A stretch of 64,000 bases of DNA, from assembly GCF_025515275.1 (NCBI RefSeq), contig NZ_JAOPFU010000001.1, forward strand, positions 124,001 to 188,000, given 5' to 3'. The stretch is from Catenovulum sp. 2E275. Lineage in GTDB: Bacteria; Pseudomonadota; Gammaproteobacteria; Enterobacterales; Alteromonadaceae. Both the position numbers and the translations under genes were made by a program. The notes under the pieces were generated by a model. That model ran no database searches. It saw only the letters and a list, made by a program, of their open reading frames with translations, and was not told where the DNA came from. The stretch's first letter is position 1; every line of letters starts with the position of its first letter. Shown here in pieces: positions 8,960-17,474 of this stretch.

Positions 8960-10312
8960 TTATTGAAAGCGCTGAATCAATTCAGACATTTGCGCAACTT
9001 TTTGAGCTAACAACTCGGTGTCGGCTCGCGTTTCTATATTTAACCGGATTAAAGGTTCGGTATTAGACGCTCTAATATTAAACCGCCAGTTATCAAAGGT
9101 TAAACTTAGCCCATCTAGCTGATCAACCGAAATAGCTTGTCCGGCATAAATCGCTAATAAATGCGTTAATAAAGCCTGACTGTCCGCCACGGTAAAATTA
9201 ATTTCACCAGAACAAGGGAAACTAGCCTGCTGCTCAGACACCAATTGCGATAACTTTGCATTTTGTGTAGATAATGTTTCGGTTAATAATAACCAAGGAA
9301 TGGTGCCATTATCACAATACGCAAATGCTTTAAAATAATGATGAGCGCTCATTTCGCCGCCATAAACCGCATCGACTTCACGCATGGTTTGTTTAATAAA
9401 CGCATGTCCGGTTTTGCTCATTGTGCCTTCACCGCCCTGCTGTTTAATAATTTGCTGAGTATTCCAGCATAAGCGAGGATCATAAACGATACCGCCACCC
9501 GCATGTTTGGCTAACATCGCACTGGCGAGCAAACCAACAATATAATAGCCTTCGATAAATTGGCCGTTTTCATCAAAAAAGAAACAGCGATCAAAGTCAC
9601 CATCCCATGCAATCCCTAAATCCGCACCATGTTCAATAACCGCATCTGCGGTTGACTGGCGATTTTGTTCAAGTAAAGGATTAGGTACACCATTTGGAAA
9701 ATGTCCGTTTGCTTCATGATTCACTTTAATAAACTCAAAAGGTAACTCGTTTTCCAATAAGTCAACAATCGCACCCGCGCCGCCATTACCGGCATTAACA
9801 ACTAATTTTAAAGGCTTGAGCTGAGTTTTATCGATGTAAGACAATAAGTGGGCTTTGTATTCACTGCGTAAGTTAGCCGTGTGATAACACCCTTGTGTTA
9901 CCACGTCGTCAAAATGAGCCGTTTCAGCCAAGGCTTTTACTGCTTTAAGCGCACTAATAGATAAGGGTTTAGCATCGCGCTCAACAAATTTCATCCCATT
10001 ATAATCTTCAGGATTATGGCTGGCGGTTATACAAATACCGCCATCAACATCTAAATGCTGGGCAGCAAAATATATTTCCTCAGTACCACACTGGCCGATA
10101 AATGTAACATCACACCCTTGTTTTGTTAGTCCGGCTACAACCGCTTGGGTTAATTCTGGTCCGGTTAAGCGAATATCATGCCCAATAACAATATGTTTAG
10201 CGTTTGTAACACATGCAAACGCTCTGGCAATATTCTCAGCAATCTCTGCATTTAACTCAGAAGGAACCTTCCCTCTTACATCATAAGCTTTAAAACAAGT
10301 TAGCGACTGCAC
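8960..10312 (-). CDS. Phosphomannomutase/phosphoglucomutase (alpha-D-phosphohexomutase)
   Basis: 450 residues from GTG at 10312, chosen because GGAG sits 6 nt upstream; a TTG four codons earlier has no ribosome site. Domain order is that of the PMM/PGM superfamily. The phosphoserine loop is CITASHNPEDYNG (S98), the metal loop WDGDFDRC, the sugar-recognition loop GGEMSAHHYF and the phosphate loop RASNTEPLIRLN. It interconverts hexose-6-P and hexose-1-P. Beside mannan genes the likely substrate is mannose-6-P, leading to mannose-1-P and GDP-mannose; phosphoglucomutase activity is possible too. Two CCGG operators (10402, 10494) lie upstream, suggesting co-regulation with mannan use. Confidence 0.92.
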   Translation of the reverse strand: MQSLTCFKAYDVRGKVPSELNAEIAENIARAFACVTNAKHIVIGHDIRLTGPELTQAVVAGLTKQGCDVTFIGQCGTEEIYFAAQHLDVDGGICITASHNPEDYNGMKFVERDAKPLSISALKAVKALAETAHFDDVVTQGCYHTANLRSEYKAHLLSYIDKTQLKPLKLVVNAGNGGAGAIVDLLENELPFEFIKVNHEANGHFPNGVPNPLLEQNRQSTADAVIEHGADLGIAWDGDFDRCFFFDENGQFIEGYYIVGLLASAMLAKHAGGGIVYDPRLCWNTQQIIKQQGGEGTMSKTGHAFIKQTMREVDAVYGGEMSAHHYFKAFAYCDNGTIPWLLLTETLSTQNAKLSQLVSEQQASFPCSGEINFTVADSQALLTHLLAIYAGQAISVDQLDGLSLTFDNWRFNIRASNTEPLIRLNIETRADTELLAQKVAQMSELIQRFQ

Positions 10313-10401
10313 ACATTTCTCCAATATTAAACAGATGAAACAAGCTCAAAGTTGTGACAAAAAATACAAGTTACAGCCTTTGAGTTAACATTTATTTAAA
10401 A

Positions 10402-10415
10402 TGTAACCGGTTTTA
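10402..10415. promoter_or_regulatory. GalR/LacI-type operator, site 2 (upstream of phosphomannomutase)
   Basis: TGTAACCGGTTTTA; the left half is perfect. The core CCGG is about 95 bp upstream of the phosphomannomutase GTG. Confidence 0.6.
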
Positions 10416-10493
10416 AATTATTAAGCAAGCCTTTTATTGAACAAACCAGTAATAAATACCAATCGTCAATTATTTATTCTAAACCGACAAAAA

Positions 10494-10509
10494 TGTAACC
10501 GGAATTACA
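10494..10509. promoter_or_regulatory. GalR/LacI-type operator, site 3
   Basis: TGTAACCGGAATTACA; both half-sites TGTAA and TTACA are present with two extra bases between them. It lies 92 bp from site 2, mid-way between the divergent genes, where looping between sites would be possible. Confidence 0.5.
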
Positions 10510-10667
10510 AAAATGAAAATCTAAATTAATCTTTCAAACCTAAAAATTAAATATTTAAGATTAAAACAGAATATATTTACTCGCTAAAAATCACACTCAA
10601 CACACTGTAATACATATAAAAAACCATAAAACCCTTAAATTATTTAATAAATTTTTAAAACAATATG

Positions 10668-10697
10668 TTTACAAGTTGTTTTTTTTCTGAATATAAT
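10668..10697 (+). promoter_or_regulatory. Sigma70-type promoter of TonB-dependent receptor 1
   Basis: TTTACA (10668-10673), an 18-bp spacer and a perfect TATAAT (10692-10697). Transcription would start near 10704, so operator site 4 at 10731 would lie just downstream of the start point. Confidence 0.6.
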
Positions 10698-10730
10698 CCG
10701 TTTTGTTTTTGGGTTTCAAGACAACAAATA

Positions 10731-10744
10731 TGTAACCGGTAACA
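10731..10744. promoter_or_regulatory. GalR/LacI-type operator, site 4 (upstream of receptor 1)
   Basis: TGTAACCGGTAACA, one mismatch from the full palindrome TGTAACCGGTTACA. It ends 20 bp before the receptor ATG and lies between the promoter and the ribosome site, a good position for repression. Confidence 0.7.
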
Positions 10745-10764
10745 AACGGAGAAAGGTGAACATA

Positions 10765-13728
10765 ATGCAACATTGTAAACAAGCAAAGTTTAACAAGCGC
10801 TTAATTGCGGCCAGTATTACAGCCAGTTTAATGGCAGGTACGAGTTTTAATTTATTCGCAGAAGAAGCACAGCCAGCAGAACAAGTTGAAACTATCAACG
10901 TTAAAGGGGTAAGAGGTTCTGTAATCAAATCTATTTTTGACAAGCGTAATGCTACCTCAATTGTAGATGCAATTTCGTCTGAAGATATTGGTAAATTACC
11001 AGACGTGACCATTTCAGACTCATTGCAACGTATTACCGGTGTTCAAATTCGTCGCTCAGCCGGTGAAGGTAGCACAATTAGTATTCGTGGTTTACCTCAA
11101 GTTGTTACCACTTTAAATGGCGAGCAATATATAGGTGCTAGTTCGGTTACTTCTACTCAGCCAAACTTTAACGATATTCCGTCACAGTTATTTAAAGGTG
11201 CATCGGTTATAAAAAGCCCGACAGCAACTAACGTTGCGGCAGGTATTACAGGTTCAGTTAATTTAAAAACTTATCGTCCGTTTGATTTCCAAGAAGATTT
11301 AACTATTGCAGTCGCTGGTGAAGTTCAGCATGGGTTAGATTCTGACGAGTATGATCCGTCTGCTAATTTATTAGTCAGCTACCGTGAAGATAAATGGGGC
11401 TTTTTAACTTCGGTTTCTTACCAAACAGTAAATTTAGCTAACTATTTTAATGGCCGTGCAAGTGATGAAGGTTGGACAGGTTTAGCTGGTGAAGGCTGGG
11501 CTTTCCCAAGTGCAGATCATAATTTAGATACGGATAACGATGGTAATTTAGATGGTTTTGACGCAAATGGCGACGGTGATTTAAACGATCAATATGTTGC
11601 GTTTCAAGGTCACACAGCTTACAACCGAATTAATGAGCGTGAGCGTCTTGGTTTAAATTCCTCTTTTCAAGCTGATTTAGGCGAAGGTTTTACGTTAAAT
11701 GCAGATCTTTTTTATACCAATATGGAAGAAAATCAACGTTCTGCGGGTTTTGCACATTCAGATAAATGGACAAATTGGGGTTATTTCACACCGACCAAAT
11801 ACCGTGAAACAGGTATTAATGATATTTTTTCAGTGCAGGAATATGAGCTAAACGGCCGTCGTTTAAAATCTTACTCTCAAGCCGAAAATTATGATTCATC
11901 ATCACGTAACTTTAATGTTGAGCTAAATTACGATAACGGCGGTGATTTCACTTCAACAGTACGTGCAGTAGTTGGCCATGCCAAACAAAGCTACATAAAT
12001 AGTTATGCTGATATTGATTTAGCGCAAGGCAGCCAGTGGATGAGCACTCCGGTCTATCCATCAGGTGAAGCATTAGCAAACCCGAACGGCTATACAGGCT
12101 TAATCACTTCAGTTGTTAATTATGAAGGCGATCACCCAAGCTGGACTTTGCCAGATATTACCAACGATGTGAATGCTTATGCTTTAGGTGCACTGTCATC
12201 TGAAAACAACTATGACCGTGAAGCTGATTTAAAAATTGTCAGATTTGACGGTAAATATTTGTTAGACGGCTTTTTTACTTCGTTTGAAGCGGGTGTACGT
12301 TTGAGCGCTCGTGATGCTAAAAACGATACATGGGATATGGTTGCACCTTTATATGCAGGCAATGGCGCATCAGATCCAAACGGCTGTTTAGTAAAATGGA
12401 AAGCAACAGACGTACAACTTAATAATGCAGCTTGTTATGCTGGCTCAGGTACCTTTGGTGAAGACGATTTTGTCGCTTATACCGCAGGTGCGCCTACACC
12501 ATTAACTAATTTTGGCGACGATGTTATTGCCATTACTGACTTTGGTGGCACCAGTGTAAACAACACAGTTTATACTTTAGATCCAAAAGCGATGGATGAT
12601 GTTTGGGGTTTTCATAACAAACTATATCCGGGTAACCAAAAATCAGCTCAGCCGGGTAATTCTTACGCGGTAAGTTTAGATGATTTAAGTTACTACGCAC
12701 AATTAAGTTTTGAGCATGATGCCAGTATTCCAGTTTCTGGTAACTTTGGTTTACGTGTTATCCAAACTCGTTTAACCGTTACCCAAAATACCGTGGGTGC
12801 ACCACAGCAATATGGTGTGGCAGCAGGTGATACTGGTGATTTAGTCACAGTAAGAGAGTATACCGATGTACTGCCCTCTTTAAATATTTCAGCTTCTCTA
12901 AGCAATAATCTTAAATTACGCGCAGCATACGCAAAAGCAATGACTCCGCTTGATTTAATTCAATGGGGCGGTGGTTTATCGACCAATTATGCTTTAAACG
13001 GTGACACAGGTATTCGTGAAATTATTGGTGCAAACTCAACCGGTAACCCAGATTTAGATCCTTGGAGATCGGATAATTATGATTTATCACTTGAGTATTA
13101 TCCGGGTGAAGCGTCACAACTTAGCGCTGGTATTTTCCTAGTTGAAGTAGAAAGTTTTCCAACAAACGGTACTGTTGTTCGTAACGATCTACCGGATCAG
13201 GACGGTATCGTTCGCCGCTCAGTTAACATGAATACAACCGTTAACGGTGGTAGCGGTACATTAAAAGGCCTTGAATTAGCAGCAAAAATCTCTTTATCAG
13301 ATTTTATTGATGATGGCTTTTTAACTAACTTTGGTATTGATACTAACTATACCTACTCACCAAGTGAGTCAGATGCAGTGAGCATTACCGGCGAAGATTT
13401 ACCATTCCCAGAAAACTCAGAGCATCAGTACAACTTAATTGGCTGGTATCAAAATGACGCACTGCAAGTTCGTATTGCATACAACTACCGTAGTGAGCGT
13501 TATTTAAATAGTAATGCAGGCTGGAGTGCGCTGGATTTATGGCAGGAAGAAACCGCCTACATTGATGCATCAGTTAGTTACGATGTTAACGATGATATTT
13601 CAGTTTATTTAAACGGCTCAAATATCACGGGTGAATATGAAGATTACTACTATCAATGGGCTGATCAACATGCTTACCAAAACATTTATGAACCTAGATA
13701 CACTTTAGGTTTACGAGCTAAATTTTAA
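10765..13728 (+). CDS. TonB-dependent outer-membrane receptor (Xanthomonas/Caulobacter type), mannan locus
   Basis: 987 residues from ATG at 10765, preferred over GTG at 10756 because AAAGGTG sits 6-8 nt upstream. After a signal peptide ending near FNLFA come a TonB-box-like VETINVKG, a plug domain (DAISSEDIGKLPDVTISDSLQRITGVQIRR, RGL, LNGEQY) and a long beta-barrel ending LGLRAKF. This matches the TonB-Xanth-Caul family, usually tied to import of plant or algal oligosaccharides. An Asp-rich stretch at residues 254-274 (DTDNDGNLDGFDANGDGDLND) resembles calcium loops, unusual in a receptor barrel. It should import manno-oligosaccharides; the specificity is inferred from neighbours and operator site 4. 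Confidence 0.93.
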   Translation: MQHCKQAKFNKRLIAASITASLMAGTSFNLFAEEAQPAEQVETINVKGVRGSVIKSIFDKRNATSIVDAISSEDIGKLPDVTISDSLQRITGVQIRRSAGEGSTISIRGLPQVVTTLNGEQYIGASSVTSTQPNFNDIPSQLFKGASVIKSPTATNVAAGITGSVNLKTYRPFDFQEDLTIAVAGEVQHGLDSDEYDPSANLLVSYREDKWGFLTSVSYQTVNLANYFNGRASDEGWTGLAGEGWAFPSADHNLDTDNDGNLDGFDANGDGDLNDQYVAFQGHTAYNRINERERLGLNSSFQADLGEGFTLNADLFYTNMEENQRSAGFAHSDKWTNWGYFTPTKYRETGINDIFSVQEYELNGRRLKSYSQAENYDSSSRNFNVELNYDNGGDFTSTVRAVVGHAKQSYINSYADIDLAQGSQWMSTPVYPSGEALANPNGYTGLITSVVNYEGDHPSWTLPDITNDVNAYALGALSSENNYDREADLKIVRFDGKYLLDGFFTSFEAGVRLSARDAKNDTWDMVAPLYAGNGASDPNGCLVKWKATDVQLNNAACYAGSGTFGEDDFVAYTAGAPTPLTNFGDDVIAITDFGGTSVNNTVYTLDPKAMDDVWGFHNKLYPGNQKSAQPGNSYAVSLDDLSYYAQLSFEHDASIPVSGNFGLRVIQTRLTVTQNTVGAPQQYGVAAGDTGDLVTVREYTDVLPSLNISASLSNNLKLRAAYAKAMTPLDLIQWGGGLSTNYALNGDTGIREIIGANSTGNPDLDPWRSDNYDLSLEYYPGEASQLSAGIFLVEVESFPTNGTVVRNDLPDQDGIVRRSVNMNTTVNGGSGTLKGLELAAKISLSDFIDDGFLTNFGIDTNYTYSPSESDAVSITGEDLPFPENSEHQYNLIGWYQNDALQVRIAYNYRSERYLNSNAGWSALDLWQEETAYIDASVSYDVNDDISVYLNGSNITGEYEDYYYQWADQHAYQNIYEPRYTLGLRAKF

Positions 13729-13739
13729 TTTTTGACAGC

Positions 13740-13776
13740 AAGGATGTAACCGGTTTTTAGGTTGCATCCTTTTTTT
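13740..13776 (+). terminator. Rho-independent terminator after receptor 1, containing an operator-like half-site
   Basis: AAGGATGTAACC (13740-13751) pairs with GGTTGCATCCTT (13760-13771), a 12-bp stem with one G-T pair and an 8-nt loop, followed by a run of T to 13776. The left arm and loop also read TGTAACCGGTTTTT (13745-13758), similar to the operator. Confidence 0.85.
13745..13758. promoter_or_regulatory. Operator-like sequence, site 5, inside the terminator
   Basis: TGTAACCGGTTTTT: perfect left half, poor right half. It lies 46 bp upstream of the halogenase ATG. It may be a real half-operator for that gene or a by-product of the terminator stem. Confidence 0.35.
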
Positions 13777-13803
13777 ACGATTTACCGTTAGTATCAAACC
13801 TTG

Positions 13804-15309
13804 ATGAAACAACCAAACCAGCAACATATATTAATTGCAGGCGGTGGCACAGCCGGTTGGATGAGTGCTGCTTACCTTGCCCGCCATTTTAAAAACACCC
13901 ACTTTAAAATATCACTGGTAGCCAGCGAAAAAATGCCAAGCGTTGGCGTTGGTGAAGCGACTTTACCTGGCATAAAAGATTTTTACCGGACACTTGGTTT
14001 AAGCGATAAAACTGTCATTGAAAGAACTCAAGCCACAGTCAAACTAGCAATCTCATTTGAGGGATGGTCAAAAGATAAATCCGCTTTTTTTCACCCATTT
14101 GGTTTATATGGCCAAAAACAATCGAATTTACCTTTTCACCATTGTTATTATCAACTTAAACAAAGCCAACCCAAATTAGAGCTGGATGACTTTTGTTTAG
14201 CAGCACAATTAGCACGGCACCATAAAGTATTGGCTCAACCGACACAAAATTTAGGGGATTGGGCTGTATTTGATTATGCTTTGCATTTTGATGCTGGATT
14301 ATATGCCAAGCTCTTACAAGATTATGCAATTGAGCAAGGTGTTTGTTTTATTCAGGATGAAATTACCCAAATAAATCAATACGATAATGGTACAATCCAA
14401 AGTGTATCTGTTAAACACTCAGGGGTAATAGCTGCCGATTTTTTTATCGACTGTACTGGCTTCAAACAAGCAATAATTCGCCAAACCTTGAATGCAGAAC
14501 TTGACGACTGGTCGCACTGGCTTTCTTGTAATGGCGCAGTTGTCAGCAGTTGTGAAGCGTTAAAAACCAAAGTCCCGTTTACCCGCTCTATTGCCATGCC
14601 CGCAGGCTGGCGCTGGCAAATTCCGCTCCAACACCGAACCGGCAACGGCTATGTATTTAATAAAGATTATATCAGTGTGGATCAAGCTTGTGCTGAGTTG
14701 ATCGCTCATTTACCCGAAAAACCACTGGCCGATCCCAGATATATTCAATTTAACACAGGTAGAATTAAAACCCCGTGGTTAAAAAATTGTCTGGCGATTG
14801 GTTTAGCTTCCGGTTTTTTAGAGCCGCTCGAATCCACCAGTATCTCGATGATAGAAACCGCACTCGAACGGTTCTTACAACTTTGTCCGCCAGATTTAAA
14901 CCAAGCCGATATGCAATTAATGGCAGCCAACGAATATAATCGCCAAAATGAGCGGGAAGCATTAAATATCCGAGACTTTATTATTTTGCATTATGCCGCC
15001 AGCCCAAAAAATGATTCTGATTTCTGGCGAGCACAAAAGCATTTAGAGCTACCAGATTCACTGTTATACAAGCTCAATTATTTTAAACAGCAAGGCCAAA
15101 TTATTCAGTTTGATTGGGAGTCATTTGCACCGCAAAGTTGGCTGGCTATTTATCATGGTTTTAATATACATCCTCAGGCGATTTCGCCTTTAGTCAAGCG
15201 GATTCCACCGCACAATTTATTGGCAGGATTAAGCCAAATTAATCAGCATATTCAACAATTAATAGCTAACGCTGTCACCCCAGAAGAGTTTATAGCTCGC
15301 CTACCATAA
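13804..15309 (+). CDS. Flavin-dependent tryptophan-halogenase-like protein 1
   Basis: 501 residues from ATG at 13804 (a TTG directly before it is also possible; neither has a clear ribosome site). The FAD-binding motif IAGGGTAGWMSAAYLA opens the protein. The halogenase hallmark WxWxIP is present (GWRWQIPLQHR). The catalytic Lys of PrnA/RebH corresponds to K80 in ATVKLAISFEGW, and the Glu lies in FLEPLESTS. It therefore looks able to make HOCl or HOBr from FADH2, O2 and halide. It follows the receptor after a terminator. Such genes are common beside TonB receptors in saccharide loci of Alteromonadales and Xanthomonadales, where their substrate is unknown; no tryptophan or antibiotic genes are nearby. 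Confidence 0.85.
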   Translation: MKQPNQQHILIAGGGTAGWMSAAYLARHFKNTHFKISLVASEKMPSVGVGEATLPGIKDFYRTLGLSDKTVIERTQATVKLAISFEGWSKDKSAFFHPFGLYGQKQSNLPFHHCYYQLKQSQPKLELDDFCLAAQLARHHKVLAQPTQNLGDWAVFDYALHFDAGLYAKLLQDYAIEQGVCFIQDEITQINQYDNGTIQSVSVKHSGVIAADFFIDCTGFKQAIIRQTLNAELDDWSHWLSCNGAVVSSCEALKTKVPFTRSIAMPAGWRWQIPLQHRTGNGYVFNKDYISVDQACAELIAHLPEKPLADPRYIQFNTGRIKTPWLKNCLAIGLASGFLEPLESTSISMIETALERFLQLCPPDLNQADMQLMAANEYNRQNEREALNIRDFIILHYAASPKNDSDFWRAQKHLELPDSLLYKLNYFKQQGQIIQFDWESFAPQSWLAIYHGFNIHPQAISPLVKRIPPHNLLAGLSQINQHIQQLIANAVTPEEFIARLP

Positions 15310-15771
15310 ATTTATACAGGCTCAAAAGGCTATCTAATCAGTCAAATTGATTTAGCACTCGTACCTTTTCCATTTAATTTTGATGAGTTCAGTTTTTACT
15401 GTTTTCGTATTTTAAAATCCGCCAATATCTAATCCTAATAAAAGTTAGATATTCAAAAAAACGTGATCAAGTTAACAAAATAACTTCCTGTTAAAAACAA
15501 CCTAGTTACATTAATTAACTAAACAGAAAAATAAATCTATCTGCCCGCAGACACCAGTATCACTATGATTAAAAAATAAGACCTGATATTTAATTTACAT
15601 GCCACTTATTAAAAATTAATAAAGATGCAATAAAAAGTAAATGTTACAAATTTATTTTCGTTTTTAATATCAACTTAATAATAAAAAATTGATATATTTC
15701 ATAATCATTAAATAACCAAAAGTCAGTTAATGGTACAACCAATGTAAATAAAGTTACAAAAGATTTACATT

Positions 15772-15800
15772 TTGACTGTAAAAATATTACCGGTTACATT
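15772..15800 (+). promoter_or_regulatory. Promoter of the GH5 mannanase, overlapped by an operator
   Basis: TTGACT (15772-15777), a 17-bp spacer and TACATT (15795-15800). The -10 hexamer lies inside the CCGG operator (15785-15798), so repressor and RNA polymerase would compete. Confidence 0.5.
15785..15798. promoter_or_regulatory. GalR/LacI-type operator, site 6 (upstream of the mannanases)
   Basis: TATTACCGGTTACA; the right half is perfect and the left half keeps T and A at key positions. It lies 54 bp upstream of the mannanase ATG. Confidence 0.65.
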
Positions 15801-15851
15801 GAGTTTAATTTAGTCAAAACGTTTAATTAAAGCGCAAAAACAGGAGCAAAA

Positions 15852-17324
15852 ATGAAAACTCAATTATTAAGTTTAACCGCCGCTATTGGTTTATTAACCT
15901 CGGTCGGCGCTTCAGCCGGTTTTTATGTACAAAATGGTAATTTATATGAGGGTAATGGTTCTCAGTTTGTAATGAGAGGGATTAACCATGCGCATACTTG
16001 GTATACAGATCAGTTGTCATCTTCATTACAAGGGATTGCATCTTATAACGCTAATACGGTTCGTGTTGTATTAAGTAATGGCCATAGATGGACTCAAACA
16101 TCAGCCAGTGAAGTTGCTAATATTATTCAGCAGGCTAAAGCAAATGAGTTAATTGCGGTACTTGAAGTGCATGATACTACCGGTTATGGCGAAGATGGCG
16201 CTGCTGCTACTTTATCTAGCGCAGTGGATTATTGGATCAGTATTAAAGATCAGCTAATTGGGCAGGAAGATTATGTCATCATCAATATCGGTAATGAGCC
16301 ATTTGGTAATAATTCCAGTGCATCGGACTGGATTAATGCGCATAACTCTGCCATTTCCAGATTACGTAACGCAGGTTTTACTCACACCATTATGGTTGAT
16401 GCGCCAAACTGGGGGCAAGACTGGGATAATGTGATGCGCAATAATGCATCCAGTGTATTTAATGCCGACCCTCAACAAAATGTAGTTTTTAGTGTGCACA
16501 TGTACGAAGTGTATCAAACCTATTCTAAGGTGAATGATTATATTTCTGCTTTTACTAACTCAGGTTTACCTTTGGTGATTGGTGAGTTTGGTGCTAGCCA
16601 TAAGGGTAGCACTGTAGATGCTTATTCAATTATGGAACGTTCGCAAGCGCATCAGATTGGTTATATCGGCTGGTCTTGGTCTGGTAACGATTCTACAACG
16701 GATGATTTAGACATAGTCACTAATTGGAATACCAGCAGTTTATCAAGCTGGGGCAATATTTTAATTAATGATAGCTATGGTATTGCCAATACCAGTGTGA
16801 CAGCCAGTATTTATAGCGGCACAGGTGGCGGTAATGGTGAGTATCCGACCTGCTCATCTACTTCTGCTGATCCAGATGGTGACGGCTGGGGCTGGGAAAA
16901 TAATCAAACTTGTGTTGTTGGTACAGACGATTCAAATAATTCAGAGTACCCAACGTGTTCTTCTTCATCAGCAGATCCTGACGGCGACGGTTGGGGCTGG
17001 GAAAATAACCAAAGCTGTGTTGTAGGCACAGATTCAGACACTACCACCGATGAAACTGACGACACAGACAATCCAGATGATTCAAATAATTCAGATTACC
17101 CAACGTGTTCTTCTTCATCAGCAGATCCTGATGGCGACGGTTGGGGCTGGGAAAATAACCAAAGCTGTGTTGTAGACAGTTCAACTGATTCGGGTTCACA
17201 AGCAACCCATGCAAATAATGGTTACCCTTATTGCAGTTCATCATCGGTTGATCCAGACGGTGACGGCTGGGGTTGGGAAAACAGCACATCTTGCGTTGTG
17301 CAAGGTTCTTCTGCCGACAGCTAA
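15852..17324 (+). CDS. Endo-beta-1,4-mannanase, GH5 (subfamily 8-like) with four C-terminal CBM10 modules
   Basis: 490 residues. Signal peptide 1-22; GH5 catalytic barrel about 23-322 with acid/base E149 (INIGNEPFG) and nucleophile E245 (LVIGEFGAS), plus MRGINHAHTWY and NTVRVVLSNG as in GH5_8 bacterial mannanases. The last third is four near-identical modules (about 331-356, 366-391, 416-441, 458-483), each YPxCSSxSxDPDGDGWGWENxxxCVV. I read these as CBM10-type binding domains carrying an extra Asp-rich DPDGDG turn, joined by Asp/Ser/Thr linkers. The modules should hold the enzyme on crystalline cellulose or mannan. AGGAG ribosome site. The next gene, 150 bp on, carries two more copies. Confidence 0.93.
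   Translation: MKTQLLSLTAAIGLLTSVGASAGFYVQNGNLYEGNGSQFVMRGINHAHTWYTDQLSSSLQGIASYNANTVRVVLSNGHRWTQTSASEVANIIQQAKANELIAVLEVHDTTGYGEDGAAATLSSAVDYWISIKDQLIGQEDYVIINIGNEPFGNNSSASDWINAHNSAISRLRNAGFTHTIMVDAPNWGQDWDNVMRNNASSVFNADPQQNVVFSVHMYEVYQTYSKVNDYISAFTNSGLPLVIGEFGASHKGSTVDAYSIMERSQAHQIGYIGWSWSGNDSTTDDLDIVTNWNTSSLSSWGNILINDSYGIANTSVTASIYSGTGGGNGEYPTCSSTSADPDGDGWGWENNQTCVVGTDDSNNSEYPTCSSSSADPDGDGWGWENNQSCVVGTDSDTTTDETDDTDNPDDSNNSDYPTCSSSSADPDGDGWGWENNQSCVVDSSTDSGSQATHANNGYPYCSSSSVDPDGDGWGWENSTSCVVQGSSADS
16929..17177 (+). repeat. 150-bp tandem duplication inside the CBM10 region
   Basis: Bases 16929-17025 recur at 17079-17175 with a shift of exactly 150 bp (50 codons) and only two mismatches by eye. 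CBM10 modules 2 and 3 are thus a recent in-frame duplication; the outer modules (1 and 4) are more diverged at the DNA level. Confidence 0.85.
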
Positions 17325-17338
17325 CTCGATTTCCCCTC

Positions 17339-17372
17339 GTGAGGTCGCAGCTATTTAGCGGCTTCACTTTTT
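17339..17372 (+). terminator. Hairpin with T-tract after the GH5 mannanase
   Basis: GTGAGGTCGC (17339-17348) pairs with GCGGCTTCAC (17358-17367), 10 bp with two G-T pairs and a 9-nt loop, followed by TTTTTC. It may end or weaken transcription before the next mannanase gene. Confidence 0.6.
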
Positions 17373-17396
17373 CTTTCTATAAAAATGATTTCTCGT

Positions 17397-17444
17397 TAAC
17401 AGATCTTGTCTGTTAGCTGCTTTGTCCTGTCTAAATTTTAGACA
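17397..17444. promoter_or_regulatory. Two dyad-symmetric elements upstream of the double mannanase
   Basis: TAACAGA-TCTTG-TCTGTTA (17397-17415) and TGTCTAAA-T-TTTAGACA (17428-17444) lie in the 150-bp gap before the GH26-GH5 gene. They carry no CCGG core. They could be binding sites for another regulator or mRNA structures; function unknown. Confidence 0.4.
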
Positions 17445-17474
17445 AAATAATACTAACAAACTTGGAGATATCTC

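Larger units (their letters stand above)
10313..10764. other. Divergent control region between phosphomannomutase and TonB-dependent receptor 1
   Basis: About 450 bp of very AT-rich DNA without a gene. It holds three copies of the CCGG operator (10402, 10494, 10731) and a good promoter (10668-10697) for the receptor, each listed separately. It appears to be the regulatory centre of the locus. Confidence 0.7.
15310..15851. other. Long AT-rich control region upstream of the mannanase genes
   Basis: About 540 bp without a gene. The 3' part holds a promoter and operator (15772-15800). A weaker relative, CCTAGTTACATTAA, lies at 15501-15514, and several GTTACA/TTTACAT words occur at 15740-15775. 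I see no hairpin terminator after the halogenase. Confidence 0.5.

Noticed and set aside
13041-13053. AACCGGTAACCC inside the receptor-1 gene as an operator
   Set aside because: It lies within coding sequence (Thr-Gly-Asn-Pro codons) far from any start, and one arm is missing.
13804-15309. Halogenase gene as part of an antibiotic biosynthesis cluster
   Set aside because: There are no NRPS, PKS, tryptophan-modifying or resistance genes around it; the context is saccharide uptake.
16825-17367. Alternate-frame and antisense open frames over the CBM10 repeats
   Set aside because: They arise from the repetitive low-complexity coding sequence; the CBM10 frame is clearly the real one.
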